A stretch of 64,000 nucleotides of DNA from Burkholderia sp. Bp9143 (GTDB lineage Bacteria; Pseudomonadota; Gammaproteobacteria; Burkholderiales; Burkholderiaceae): assembly GCF_003853645.1 (NCBI RefSeq), contig NZ_QTPO01000017.1:62001-126000 (forward strand), given 5' to 3'. The position numbers were made by a program, and so were the translations under genes. The notes below the pieces were generated by a model. It was not told where the DNA came from. It saw only the letters and a program-made list of their open reading frames with translations, and did not search any database. Below are positions 45,639 through 53,998 of this stretch, piece after piece (the first letter of the stretch is position 1; each line of letters opens with the position of its first letter).

Positions 45639-48089
45639 TCAGCGGCCGGCCGTCTCGACGGCGATCGGGGTGAACTGGCGCAGGTCGACCTGCGCCTCGT
45701 CGGTGTCGTGCCACGGATCGGGCTCGTCCTTCAGCGCGAACTGCAGGCGTTCCCACAGCGCCGCGCGGTTGTCGGCATCGTCGAGCACGCGCGCTTTCAC
45801 GTGGTCGAGCCCGACGCGTTCGAGGTAATGCACGGTGCGCTCCAGATACCAGCCTTCCTCGCGATAGAGCTGCAGGAACGCGCCCGCGTACTCGAGCACT
45901 TCCTCGTGCGTCTTTACCTTGCAGAAGAATTGCGCGACCTCGGTCTTGATTCCGCCGTTGCCGCCGACGTAGATTTCCCAGCCGGAATCGACGCCGATCA
46001 CACCGACGTCCTTGATCCCCGATTCCGCGCAGTTGCGCGGGCAGCCGGACACCGCGAGCTTGACCTTGTGCGGCGCATACATCCGCCACAGCGCGCGTTC
46101 GAGCTGCTGGCCCATCAGCGTCGAGTCCTGCGTGCCGAAGCGGCACCATTCGGAGCCGACGCAGGTCTTCACGGTGCGCAGCGCCTTCGCGTACGCGTGG
46201 CCGCTCGGCATTCCGAGGTCATGCCACACGCCGGGCAGGTCTTCCTTCTTCACGCCGAGCAGGTCGATCCGCTGCCCGCCCGTGACCTTGACGGTCGGAA
46301 TCGCATACTTGTCGACGACATCGGCGATGCGGCGCAGCTCGTCGGCGGTCGTTACGCCGCCCCACATGCGCGGCACGACCGAATAGGTGCCGTCCTTCTG
46401 GATGTTCGCGTGCGCGCGTTCGTTGATGAAGCGCGATTGCGGATCGTCCTTCGCCTCGTGCGGCCAGGTGCTGATGCAGTAGTAGTTCAGTGCCGGGCGG
46501 CAGGTCGAGCAGCCGTTCGGCGTGCGCCATTCGAGGAAGTGCATCGCGGCCGGCACCGACAGCAGCTTGTGCTCGCGAATCGCCGTGCGCACTTCCGCAT
46601 GCGTGCGGTCGGTGCAGCCGCAGACCGGCTTCGCCTTCGGCGACGCGGAATAATCGCCGCCGAGCGTCGACATCAGGATCTGCTCGACGAGGCCCGTGCA
46701 GGAACCGCACGACGCGGACGCCTTCGTGTGCTTGCGCACGTCTTCCAGCGTGAAGAGCCCCTTCTCCTTGATCGCGCCGACGATCGTGCCCTTGCAGACG
46801 CCGTTGCAGCCGCACACCTCGGCCGTGTCGGGCATCGTCGCCGCGTGCGTGACGCCGCTGTGACCGGTGTCGCCGAGGCTCGTCTCGCCGAACATCAGCG
46901 TGTCGCGGATGTCCGCGATGTTGCGGCCCTCGCGCAGCAGCTTGAAATACCACGCGCCGTCGGCGGTGTCGCCGTACAGGCACGCGCCGACGATCCTGTC
47001 TTCCTTGACGACGATCTTCTTGTAGACGCCCGCGAGCGGATCGGACAGCGTGATGTCCTCGGTGCCTTCGCCGCCGAGGAAGTCGCCGGCGGAGTAGAGA
47101 TCGATGCCGGTGACCTTCAGCTTCGTCGACGTGACCGAGCCGACGTAGCGGCCGATGCCGAATTCCGCGAGATGGTTCGCCGCGACCTTGGCCTGCTCGA
47201 ACAGCGGCGCGACGAGGCCGTACGCGATGCCGCGGTGGCTCGCGCATTCGCCGACCGCGTAGATGCGCGGGTCGTAGGTCTGCATCGTGTCGCTCACGAC
47301 GACACCGCGATTGCAGTAGAGCCCCGTGCTTTCCGCGAGCTCGGTGTTCGGCCGGATGCCGATCGCCATCACGACGAGATCGGTTTCGAGCGAGTCGCCG
47401 TCGGCGAAGCGGATCGCGCGCACCCGCTTGCCGTCCGGGCCGTCGGCTTCGAGCGCGGCGGTCTGCTTCGACATCAGGAACGTCAGGCCGCGTGCTTCCA
47501 GCGACTTGCGCAGCAATTCGCCCGCGGTCGCGTCGAGCTGCCGCTCGAGCAGCGTCGGCGCGAGGTGGACGACCGTCACGTCCATGCCGCGCAGCTTCAG
47601 GCCGTTCGCGGCTTCGAGGCCGAGCAGCCCGCCGCCGATCACGACCGCGCGTCGATAGTGCGACGACGCGTCGATCATCGCCTGCGTATCGGCGATGTCG
47701 CGATAGCCGAGCACGCCGTCGAGCCCGATCCCGGGGATCGGCAGCATGAACGGATTCGAGCCGGTCGCGAGCAGCAGGCGGTCGTACGGTGCCTCGGTGC
47801 CGTCGTCGGCCACCACGACCCGGCGCACGCGGTCGATCTTCACGACCTTGCGGCCGGTCAGCAGCTTCACGCCATGCTGCTCGTACCACGCGTAATCGTT
47901 CAGGACGATCTGTTCGAGCGTCTGTTCGCCGGCCAGCACCGGCGACAGCAGGATCCGGTTGTAGTTCGGATGCGGTTCCGCGCCGAACACCGTGACGTCG
48001 TACAGATCCGGGGCCAGCTTGAACAGTTCTTCGAGCGTACGTACGCCCGCCATTCCGTTGCCGACCATCACCAGCTTCATCTTCCGCAT
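45639..48089 (-). CDS. nirB: NADH-dependent assimilatory nitrite reductase large subunit
   Basis: An 816-residue siroheme flavoprotein reducing nitrite to ammonium. Order of domains: FAD/NAD(P) disulfide-reductase-like (VMVGNGMAGV; IGGGLLGLEAA), BFD-type [2Fe-2S] (CGCNGVCKGTI; CGSC), then the sulfite/nitrite reductase repeat with the four siroheme/[4Fe-4S] Cys in CVGSEWCRFG and SGCPRNCAESG. The ATG at 48089 has AAGGAG 8 bases upstream, which can be sequestered (see 48096-48142). Confidence 0.95.
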   Translation of the reverse strand: MRKMKLVMVGNGMAGVRTLEELFKLAPDLYDVTVFGAEPHPNYNRILLSPVLAGEQTLEQIVLNDYAWYEQHGVKLLTGRKVVKIDRVRRVVVADDGTEAPYDRLLLATGSNPFMLPIPGIGLDGVLGYRDIADTQAMIDASSHYRRAVVIGGGLLGLEAANGLKLRGMDVTVVHLAPTLLERQLDATAGELLRKSLEARGLTFLMSKQTAALEADGPDGKRVRAIRFADGDSLETDLVVMAIGIRPNTELAESTGLYCNRGVVVSDTMQTYDPRIYAVGECASHRGIAYGLVAPLFEQAKVAANHLAEFGIGRYVGSVTSTKLKVTGIDLYSAGDFLGGEGTEDITLSDPLAGVYKKIVVKEDRIVGACLYGDTADGAWYFKLLREGRNIADIRDTLMFGETSLGDTGHSGVTHAATMPDTAEVCGCNGVCKGTIVGAIKEKGLFTLEDVRKHTKASASCGSCTGLVEQILMSTLGGDYSASPKAKPVCGCTDRTHAEVRTAIREHKLLSVPAAMHFLEWRTPNGCSTCRPALNYYCISTWPHEAKDDPQSRFINERAHANIQKDGTYSVVPRMWGGVTTADELRRIADVVDKYAIPTVKVTGGQRIDLLGVKKEDLPGVWHDLGMPSGHAYAKALRTVKTCVGSEWCRFGTQDSTLMGQQLERALWRMYAPHKVKLAVSGCPRNCAESGIKDVGVIGVDSGWEIYVGGNGGIKTEVAQFFCKVKTHEEVLEYAGAFLQLYREEGWYLERTVHYLERVGLDHVKARVLDDADNRAALWERLQFALKDEPDPWHDTDEAQVDLRQFTPIAVETAGR

Positions 48090-48408
48090 TCCGACGTCTC
48101 CTTGGCGTTCAGCGAGCGGGTCGCCCCGCTTGTCAAGGAGACAAAAAGCAAGCGACATGCCAATCGCGACGGGTCGCGTCGCGGCACGACGCGCGCAGGT
48201 GCATGCGCACCGCCTGCATGCGCGGCACGAGCAACATTGGTGCATTGCAACGCAAGTCGGTGCACGGGGGCGGCAACGATCGATTCGTCAGAGTTTTACC
48301 GTCGCGCGCTTGCGGGTGCGCGTGCCGCAAGCCCGCCCGGATCGGCATGTTGCACGCGGTATGGACCTCGCCGGTCGAGCGGGCCGATGTGCCGGCCCGC
48401 CGTGGCGC
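48090..48408 (-). other. leader region of nirB
   Basis: No gene in the 319 bases between the transporter and nirB. The region is rich in hairpin potential and carries three GGTGCA motifs on the plus strand (48198-48203, 48239-48244, 48259-48264), the first inside GGTGC-ATGC-GCACC. Its last 60 bases hold the inverted repeat that covers the nirB ribosome site. It may be a post-transcriptional control point within the operon, or hold a separate nirB promoter that I could not define. Confidence 0.5.
48096..48142 (-). promoter_or_regulatory. inverted repeat sequestering the nirB ribosome binding site
   Basis: In the mRNA, GUCUCCUUG (from 48134-48142) is a perfect 9-base complement of CAAGGAGAC (48096-48104), which contains the nirB Shine-Dalgarno. 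The anti-SD arm itself lies in the loop of a competing CGCUUG/CAAGCG hairpin, so two exclusive structures are possible. Confidence 0.5.
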
Positions 48409-49809
48409 TTACTCGGCAACATGCGTGATGCCGTGCGCCGGCATTGCCGGCAGGGCGGCCGTGCGCGCGTCGGCGGGCATGGCCCAGGAGAGCCATTGCG
48501 CACGCAGCAGCACGAGCGCGCCGCAGGCGCAGGCAGCGAGAGCGCCGAAGGTGACGAAGCCGAGCTGGTAGCTGCCGGTGCTTTCCTTCGCGATGCCCAT
48601 CACGACGGGCAGATAGAAGCCGCCGATTCCGCCCGCGGCGCCGACGATGCCGGACAGCAGGCCGGTCTTGCCTTGCCAGCGGTGCGGCACGAGCTGGAAG
48701 GTCGCGCCGTTGCCGAGACCGAAGGCGACGTACAGGCAGATCAGCAATGCGATGCCGCCTGCGAGCGGCGGCATCCACGCGGCAAATGCGAAATCGGCGA
48801 CGGCGATCGCGGCGAGCAGCACGATCAGCGTGCGTACGCCGGTGACGCGGTCCGCGATGAAGCCGCCGAGCGGCCGCACGATCGCGCCGAGGAACGCGAG
48901 CAACGACATGAACAGGCCGGCGTCGATTTTCGGCATCTGATACAGCGACGTCAGCAGCAGCGTCACGTAGGACGACATGCCGACGAAGCCGCCGAACGTG
49001 ATGCTGTAGATCAGCATGATGACCCACGTATCGCGCTCGGCGAGCACCGCGCGGTAGCGCGCGGGCAGGATCGCGATCGCGAGCAACGCGCCCATCACCG
49101 GCAGCAGCAGCACGCCCGTCTTGCCGGCACCGAACAGCCCGCCGTGCACGGCCAGGACCAGTGCGACGAGGCCGGCGAGCGTGATCGCGAACGCGCCGAG
49201 CGCACGCGGCACGCTGCCGGATTTTTCGCCACGGTCGTCGGCCCACGCGGCGATCGCGAAGCCGGCAATCGCGAGCAGCGGCAGCGCGGCGGCGGTCGAC
49301 AGCTTCCAGCCGACGGCGGCCGCGATGTGCGGAAACATGAAGCCGTCGAGCACCGCGCCGATATTGCCGGCCGCGGCAAGGCCGAGCACCAGCCCCTGCA
49401 CTTTCGGCGGGTAGCTGCTGCCCGCCATCGGCAGCGCAACGGCGAAACTTGCGCCGCCCATCCCGAGGAACACGCCGAGCACAAGCAGCAGCGCATATGA
49501 CGGCGTACCGGGCACGCACGGCAGGACGACGGCCGGCAATGCGGACAACACGACGCCCATCAGCGCGATCGTGCGTCCGTTCGCGGATTGATACAGGTTG
49601 CCGAGCGTCACGCGCAGGATCGCCGCGGCGAGCACCGGCACCGCGACGAGGAAGCCCTGCTGCGCGGCGGACATCGCGATGTCCTTGCCGATGAACGGCG
49701 CGAGCGGGCCGTACAGCACCCAGACGGTGAAGCCGGTGTCGAAATACAGGAAGCACGCGAGCAGCGAGCGCCAGTTGCCGCTCTGCAGGGAGGTGCGCAA
49801 ACGCGTCAT
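48409..49809 (-). CDS. MFS nitrate/nitrite transporter (NarK/NasA type)
   Basis: A 466-residue permease with 12 predicted TM segments. The two nitrate-signature Gly-rich regions are visible (ASFAVALPMAGSSYPPKVQGLVLG in part; GLGNGATFQLVPHR), as is an Arg in TM2 (AILRVTLGNLY). It brings nitrate to the cytoplasmic NasA. It is the first gene behind the sigma54 promoter. Start ATG at 49809 with AGAGGT upstream. Confidence 0.93.
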   Translation of the reverse strand: MTRLRTSLQSGNWRSLLACFLYFDTGFTVWVLYGPLAPFIGKDIAMSAAQQGFLVAVPVLAAAILRVTLGNLYQSANGRTIALMGVVLSALPAVVLPCVPGTPSYALLLVLGVFLGMGGASFAVALPMAGSSYPPKVQGLVLGLAAAGNIGAVLDGFMFPHIAAAVGWKLSTAAALPLLAIAGFAIAAWADDRGEKSGSVPRALGAFAITLAGLVALVLAVHGGLFGAGKTGVLLLPVMGALLAIAILPARYRAVLAERDTWVIMLIYSITFGGFVGMSSYVTLLLTSLYQMPKIDAGLFMSLLAFLGAIVRPLGGFIADRVTGVRTLIVLLAAIAVADFAFAAWMPPLAGGIALLICLYVAFGLGNGATFQLVPHRWQGKTGLLSGIVGAAGGIGGFYLPVVMGIAKESTGSYQLGFVTFGALAACACGALVLLRAQWLSWAMPADARTAALPAMPAHGITHVAE

Positions 49810-49898
49810 GGTGGTGACCTCTGCGGATTGCCGGTCGGACACCGGCGGGATCGGTCCGAACATCGCAAGGCGCCGTCATGCGGCGTCAGGTCCTGGTT

Positions 49899-49914
49899 GG
49901 CAATATGTATGCCA
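49899..49914 (-). promoter_or_regulatory. sigma54 (-24/-12) promoter of the nitrate cluster
   Basis: Minus-strand TGGCATACATATTGCC has the GG-N10-GC core and close fit to TGGCAC-N5-TTGCA. A start about 12 bases downstream would leave a leader of about 80 bases before the transporter ATG. Confidence 0.72.
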
Positions 49915-50152
49915 GCTGCGGCAGATGTCTGTGGATGGGGCGCCGGGCCTTGTCGGCGGCGGGAGAGGGGGGATCCACGGCGATCGGTGCGACGCGGGGA
50001 GAGCGGCACTGTCAACGTGCGCGCGGCGCGGTGCCGGTGCGACGATGCACCGGGATGATTCGGGGTACTACTGTTGGTCGAGCAGGGTACCGGAATGGGG
50101 CATGCGGTCAATGGACTGGCCGCTCAAACGACGGGCGGCCAGGTATGACGAA
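49915..50152. other. upstream region of the nitrate cluster
   Basis: There is no gene between the sigma54 promoter and the antitoxin stop; with the leader this gives 343 bases without a gene (49810-50152). It contains an NtrC-like dyad at 50006-50020 and a second dyad, CCGGTGC-N6-GCACCGG, at 50034-50053. Open frames crossing it are antisense shadows. Confidence 0.55.
50006..50020. promoter_or_regulatory. NtrC-type enhancer site candidate
   Basis: GCAC-N7-GTGC, the core of the enteric NtrC consensus, 91 bases upstream of the -24 element: a usual distance for an enhancer. Confidence 0.5.
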
Positions 50153-50440
50153 TCACGCGAACGAGATCACGAGTTTCTTGCCGCACGCTGCTGCGTACTT
50201 GCGCAGCGTATCGATGGACGGTGAATGCCGGCCCGTTGCGAGCGCGCGCTCGAGTCGCGTCACCGCCGGTGCTTTCGTGCCCATGCGCTCGGCCACATCG
50301 GCTTGCGACAGGCCGGCGTCTCGCCGGGCCGCCAGCATCACGTCGAGCAGTGCGAGTTCTTCGCGGTTCAGTCGTTCGTATTCGGCGCGCACCTCCGGGT
50401 TGGACAAGGCACGCTCGCGCAGTTCCTTATACGTTGCCAT
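50153..50440 (-). CDS. HigA-like antitoxin, XRE-type HTH
   Basis: A 95-residue protein. The N-terminal half is helical (KELRERALSNPEVRAEYERL), which in this group contacts the toxin. The XRE HTH (about 42-90) reads RRDAGLSQADVAERMGTKAPAVTRLERAL. Its start overlaps the toxin gene by 14 bases, with toxin first as in higBA. It likely binds the operator upstream of the pair. Confidence 0.86.
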   Translation of the reverse strand: MATYKELRERALSNPEVRAEYERLNREELALLDVMLAARRDAGLSQADVAERMGTKAPAVTRLERALATGRHSPSIDTLRKYAAACGKKLVISFA

Positions 50441-50768
50441 GCTGAACCTCCTTGAGTCGACGGCGTGCGATTTCCAGTTCTTTTCGGGGCGTCCTTTGCG
50501 TCTTCTTCACGAAACAATGAAGCATGACGATACGCCGGTCGACGATTGCGCAGTAGAACACTCTGGCGATACCTTCGGCGCCCTTCAGCCGCATTTCGTA
50601 CAGCCCGTTGCCCATCGACCGGGTGTGTGGTTCGCCAAGATTCGGGCCGTACTGCTCCATGCGATCAGCGAGCGCAAAAAAACGGGCAAGCAGCGTCGTC
50701 GGTAACGTGACGACTCCCGTCTCTACGCGCGCATTGAAGACTTGAATTTCGTACAAGCTACCCCGCAC
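50427..50768 (-). CDS. HigB/RelE-superfamily toxin (Gp49-like)
   Basis: A protein of about 113 residues of the phage-derived Gp49/HigB toxin family, expected to cleave ribosome-bound mRNA. Features: LYEIQVFNARVETGVV opening, SMGNGLYEMRLKGAEGIARVFYC (in part, the beta sheet with catalytic basic residues) and IVMLHCFVKKTQRTPRKELEIA. The start is uncertain: GTG at 50768 is taken; TTG at 50795 is possible. Neither has a clear ribosome site. Confidence 0.84.
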   Translation of the reverse strand: MRGSLYEIQVFNARVETGVVTLPTTLLARFFALADRMEQYGPNLGEPHTRSMGNGLYEMRLKGAEGIARVFYCAIVDRRIVMLHCFVKKTQRTPRKELEIARRRLKEVQHGNV

Positions 50769-50770
50769 GG

Positions 50771-50784
50771 TAACAAATATGTTA
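50771..50784. promoter_or_regulatory. operator candidate of the toxin-antitoxin pair
   Basis: Dyad TAAC-N6-GTTA immediately upstream of the toxin start, AT-rich in a GC-rich setting. This is the position where HigA-type antitoxins autorepress. Confidence 0.45.
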
Positions 50785-50975
50785 TGTCGATGCAAGTGCG
50801 ATGTCCGGCCGCGACTGCGGAGGCAGGCGGCCGGGCGGAGGTTCGAAGCGCTGTTACGTCTGTCGGGGAGGTTGATCAGGAAGAAACTGCCCGACCGGGT
50901 TCGGGCGACCTGAATCGGGCGAGGGGTGCGATTCGGTGTCGGTGCAGGTGGCGCAGGCGGGAAGCGCCGGCAGGG

Positions 50976-51608
50976 TCAATTCCGCCCCGCCACCGCGAGC
51001 CGTGCGGCCAACCCGACGAACACCGTGCCGAGCAGATACTGCGGCAGCTTCGACGGCCGACGGCGCGCGCGAATCCGCTGGCTCAACCTGCTTGCGGACA
51101 GAATCACCGCGCCGTTGACCACGACTCCGATCAGGTTGAGCACCGTCGCGAGCACGAGGATCTGCACGGCGATCGAGCCGTGCTCGGGGCGCACGAACTG
51201 CGGGAACAGCGCGAGGACGAACAACGCCATCTTCGGATTCAGCAGGTTCGTCGTCAGGCCCTGCCGGAAGATCGCGGCGGTCGAATGGCGGCGCGGCGAC
51301 GCGACCGGCGATAGCGCGGTCGCATCCGAACGGAACGCCTTCCACGCGAGATAAAGCAGATACGCGGCACCCGCGAAGCGCACGGCGTCATAGGCGAGCG
51401 GCACCGCGACGAAGAGCTGCGACAGTCCGAGCGCGGCCGCGAGTGCATGACAGTAGGTGCCGGTCTGAATGCCCGCGAGCGTGGCGAACCCCGCGCGGCG
51501 ACCCTGGCTCACGCTGCGCGACGCGATCAGCAGCATGTCGGGGCCGGGGGTGGCGGTCAGCGCGAGACACGCGCCGGAGAACAGCGCGAGCGTGGAGAGG
51601 TCGATCAT
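50976..51608 (-). CDS. LysE/RhtB family amino acid exporter
   Basis: A 210-residue inner-membrane protein with about six TM segments. Family signature TATPGPDMLLIASRSVSQGRRAG is seen near the N-terminus and GLTTNLLNPKMALF in the middle. It exports amino acids or homoserine-lactone-like compounds; the substrate is unknown. It ends ARLAVAGRN. Confidence 0.9.
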   Translation of the reverse strand: MIDLSTLALFSGACLALTATPGPDMLLIASRSVSQGRRAGFATLAGIQTGTYCHALAAALGLSQLFVAVPLAYDAVRFAGAAYLLYLAWKAFRSDATALSPVASPRRHSTAAIFRQGLTTNLLNPKMALFVLALFPQFVRPEHGSIAVQILVLATVLNLIGVVVNGAVILSASRLSQRIRARRRPSKLPQYLLGTVFVGLAARLAVAGRN

Positions 51609-51806
51609 GGAAGTCCCTTTGAGCCGGAGCGGCGTGAAAGGGAGGTCAGTTTAGGAGCGCGTTCGGTGCGGGTCAATCGACCGAACGGCCGAAGATTCGA
51701 TGCACCGGCGCAGCCAATCGCCAATGGATGCGCATCGTTGTCGGCGCGCCGGCGAACTCATGCCAAGCCGTCACGCGCGAATCAAGCGCCCGCGTCACGG
51801 CGCCGG

Positions 51807-52667
51807 TTACTGCTTCCTGCAAGCCACCTGATAATCGATCACGGTATTCGCCGACGGCGTGTCCGGTTCGCCGCCGGCCGTCGTCACGCCGAGCACGCCC
51901 GCCGCGCTCCGATACCGCAGCGCGCAGTACCCCATGCCGGTGCCCGAGCACGCTTCGGCTTCGATGATCCCGTGCTTCGCGAGCATCGCCGCGCCATCCA
52001 TCGCGTCCGGCTTCTCGTGCGGACGCAGCGGCTGCCAGCCATGCGAGATCAGGATCCGGCGCGCCTTGTCGAGCGGTTGGCCGTACACGTTGGGCACGAC
52101 CGCACGGCCGTGACAGTACGTGCGTTCCGCCGCGACCGCGCTCAGCCGCAAGCCGCCGTTCTCTTCGCGCAGCTCGCCGACGGGCGCCGACGGACCATCG
52201 CCGCCCCAGACCAGCAGCGCGCCGCTTTCCAGCGGCTCGACCGAGCCGAGCTGCCAGCCGGCCGCACGCGCCGTATAGCCGAGCGCGACGAGCGTCGTGC
52301 CGTTGAAGATGCCGATGTTTGCGTTGCGCGCAAAACAGATCGCGCTCGTTCCCGGCTTGAACCCGCTCGCGAACGTGACGACCGTGTAGCGGCCGAGCGG
52401 CGCTTCCGACGTCACGATCCAGCCGAGCTTCGCGACGTCGCGGCCGGCCGCGGTCGCGGTCTTCGCACGATATTGCGCGCAGAACGCGTCGAGCGTGCCG
52501 TTTTCCGGCGAGCGCGGCAGCGTGCCGAGCGGAACCAGCGATGCGCCGGCGATATCGGACGCCGTACGCGGCGTCTCGGCTGACGCCGCGCTGCCGAGCA
52601 TGACGCACGCGAGTGCCGCGAGCGATGCGACGCGGCGGTCAAACGGCTGGGCAGCGATTCGCCGCAC
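51807..52667 (-). CDS. secreted protein with a PASTA-like segment
   Basis: A 286-residue precursor. The GTG start at 52667 gives an N-terminus with a basic stretch (FDRR) and hydrophobic core ending GSAASA-ETP, a good Sec signal. Four or more Cys in the mature part suggest disulfides. Near residue 195 is VPNVYGQPLDKARRILISHGW, shaped like a PASTA repeat. It starts six bases after the DUF2322 stop and is probably coupled with it. Function not recognised. Confidence 0.72.
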   Translation of the reverse strand: MRRIAAQPFDRRVASLAALACVMLGSAASAETPRTASDIAGASLVPLGTLPRSPENGTLDAFCAQYRAKTATAAGRDVAKLGWIVTSEAPLGRYTVVTFASGFKPGTSAICFARNANIGIFNGTTLVALGYTARAAGWQLGSVEPLESGALLVWGGDGPSAPVGELREENGGLRLSAVAAERTYCHGRAVVPNVYGQPLDKARRILISHGWQPLRPHEKPDAMDGAAMLAKHGIIEAEACSGTGMGYCALRYRSAAGVLGVTTAGGEPDTPSANTVIDYQVACRKQ

Positions 52668-52673
52668 GTGGAC

Positions 52674-53006
52674 TCAGGCCTTCGCGATCACGTCGATCCG
52701 CAATGCATCGCCACCGTCGACGATCGCCAGCAGACGATCGACGTTGGGGTGTGCGCCCGGGCGGTTGCGTGCGTCGGCGGTGTGCTCCGCGAAGACGGCG
52801 AGGCCGTGCTCGGCGGCCTTCGCATCGAGCGTGCCGAAGGCCTGCTTCAGGTAGTTGTACACCGCGAGCGAGCCCTGCTTGCCCGGCTGGTTCTCGATGC
52901 TGGCGACCACGTCGCCGTTCGCGCCGACGAGATCGATGCGCGCGATGCCGTCGATGGTCGGCAGTTGCGCGAGGTTGTCCTTGAATACTTGGGTCGGTTG
53001 AATCAC
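52674..53006 (-). CDS. DUF2322 family protein
   Basis: A 110-residue cytoplasmic protein whose sequence (IDGIARIDLVGANGDVVASIENQPGKQGSL, in part) fits the DUF2322 family of beta-proteobacteria as I recall it. The function is unknown. The start is GTG at 53006 with GGAG 8 bases upstream. It leads a two-gene unit with the PASTA-like secreted protein. Confidence 0.75.
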   Translation of the reverse strand: MIQPTQVFKDNLAQLPTIDGIARIDLVGANGDVVASIENQPGKQGSLAVYNYLKQAFGTLDAKAAEHGLAVFAEHTADARNRPGAHPNVDRLLAIVDGGDALRIDVIAKA

Positions 53007-53195
53007 TGAAACACTCCGTCGGTTCGGTCATGGGCCAATCGGCCCGTATCTTAGCCGATCGCGTCACCGGCTCGACCGCCATCGGCATCGCGTGCGCTTT
53101 TCCGCTACAGTAGGAGATTACAGGCCGCCCGCGCCGCCCGTGCCGCCCACGCCGGCACGCGGCGGCCGCGTACGCCATTGCACACGAGGGCCCAG

Positions 53196-53522
53196 ATGGA
53201 CACTGAGCAACGCTACACCGCCAACGCGCCGACGCGCGCGGAAGTCGACGCACTGGCCGGTGCCACCGTCATCGAATTCGGCGCGAACTGGTGTGGGATC
53301 TGCGCGAGCGCGCAGCCTGCGATCGTCGCGTCGTTCTCCGCGCATCCGGCCGTGCGGCACCTGAAGATCGAGGATGGTCCGGGCCGGCCGCTCGGCCGGT
53401 CATTCGGCGTGAAGCTGTGGCCGACGCTGGTGTTCCTGCGCGACGGGGTCGAGGTCGCGCGCGTCGTGCGTCCCGCCGATGCGACGCAGATCGAAGCCGA
53501 CGGCTTCGCCGCATTCGCCTGA
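53196..53522 (+). CDS. thioredoxin family protein
   Basis: A 108-residue cytoplasmic thioredoxin-fold protein. The active site is Trp-Cys-Gly-Ile-Cys (GANWCGICASAQ), an atypical centre for a general thioredoxin (usually CGPC), and the cis-Pro is in KLWPTLVFLRDG. It is a reductase or thiol chaperone. RBS GAGGG. It stands 10 bases before the YjbQ-type gene. Confidence 0.85.
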   Translation: MDTEQRYTANAPTRAEVDALAGATVIEFGANWCGICASAQPAIVASFSAHPAVRHLKIEDGPGRPLGRSFGVKLWPTLVFLRDGVEVARVVRPADATQIEADGFAAFA

Positions 53523-53532
53523 GGTCGTCATC

Positions 53533-53952
53533 ATGCAACAGGCCATCACGCACATCGGCGTCGACGCGCGCGGGAGCGGCCTCGTCGAGTTCACGCCGCA
53601 GGTGCGCGCATTCGTCGACCAGCAGGCGATCCGCACCGGGCTGCTGACCGTGTTCTGCCGCCATACATCCGCGTCGCTGCTGATCCAGGAGAACGCGGAT
53701 CCGTCGGTGCAGCGCGATCTCGAGCGCTATTTCGCGACGCTCGCCCCCGAGGACGACACGCGCTATGAGCACGACACCGAAGGACCCGACGACATGCCCG
53801 CGCATCTGCGCACGGCGCTGACGCAGGTGCAGCTGTCGATCCCGGTCGAGCACGGGCGCATGGTGCTCGGCACCTGGCAGGGCATCTATCTGTTCGAGCA
53901 TCGTCGCGCCGCGCATCGGCGCGACATCGTGCTGCATCTGATCGGCGAGTAA
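53533..53952 (+). CDS. YjbQ family (UPF0047) protein
   Basis: A 139-residue protein of the secondary thiamine-phosphate synthase-like YjbQ family. Signatures: VFCRHTSASLLIQENADPSV and GTWQGIYLFEHR, which hold the conserved His and Glu residues of the putative active site. Its physiological role is not settled. It is likely co-transcribed with the thioredoxin gene upstream. Confidence 0.87.
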   Translation: MQQAITHIGVDARGSGLVEFTPQVRAFVDQQAIRTGLLTVFCRHTSASLLIQENADPSVQRDLERYFATLAPEDDTRYEHDTEGPDDMPAHLRTALTQVQLSIPVEHGRMVLGTWQGIYLFEHRRAAHRRDIVLHLIGE

Positions 53953-53998
53953 GCGGGGAAACCCAAGCGGGCGCGCGCGTCACGCGTCACCATCGCGT

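Noticed and set aside
48180..48270. GGTGCA repeats upstream of nirB as NtrC sites
   Set aside because: Spacing and orientation do not give GCAC-N7-GTGC; kept only as a note in the leader entry.
45624..48428. Plus-strand open frame of 934 codons
   Set aside because: Lies entirely opposite nirB, whose family motifs are clear; low-complexity translation with no family features.
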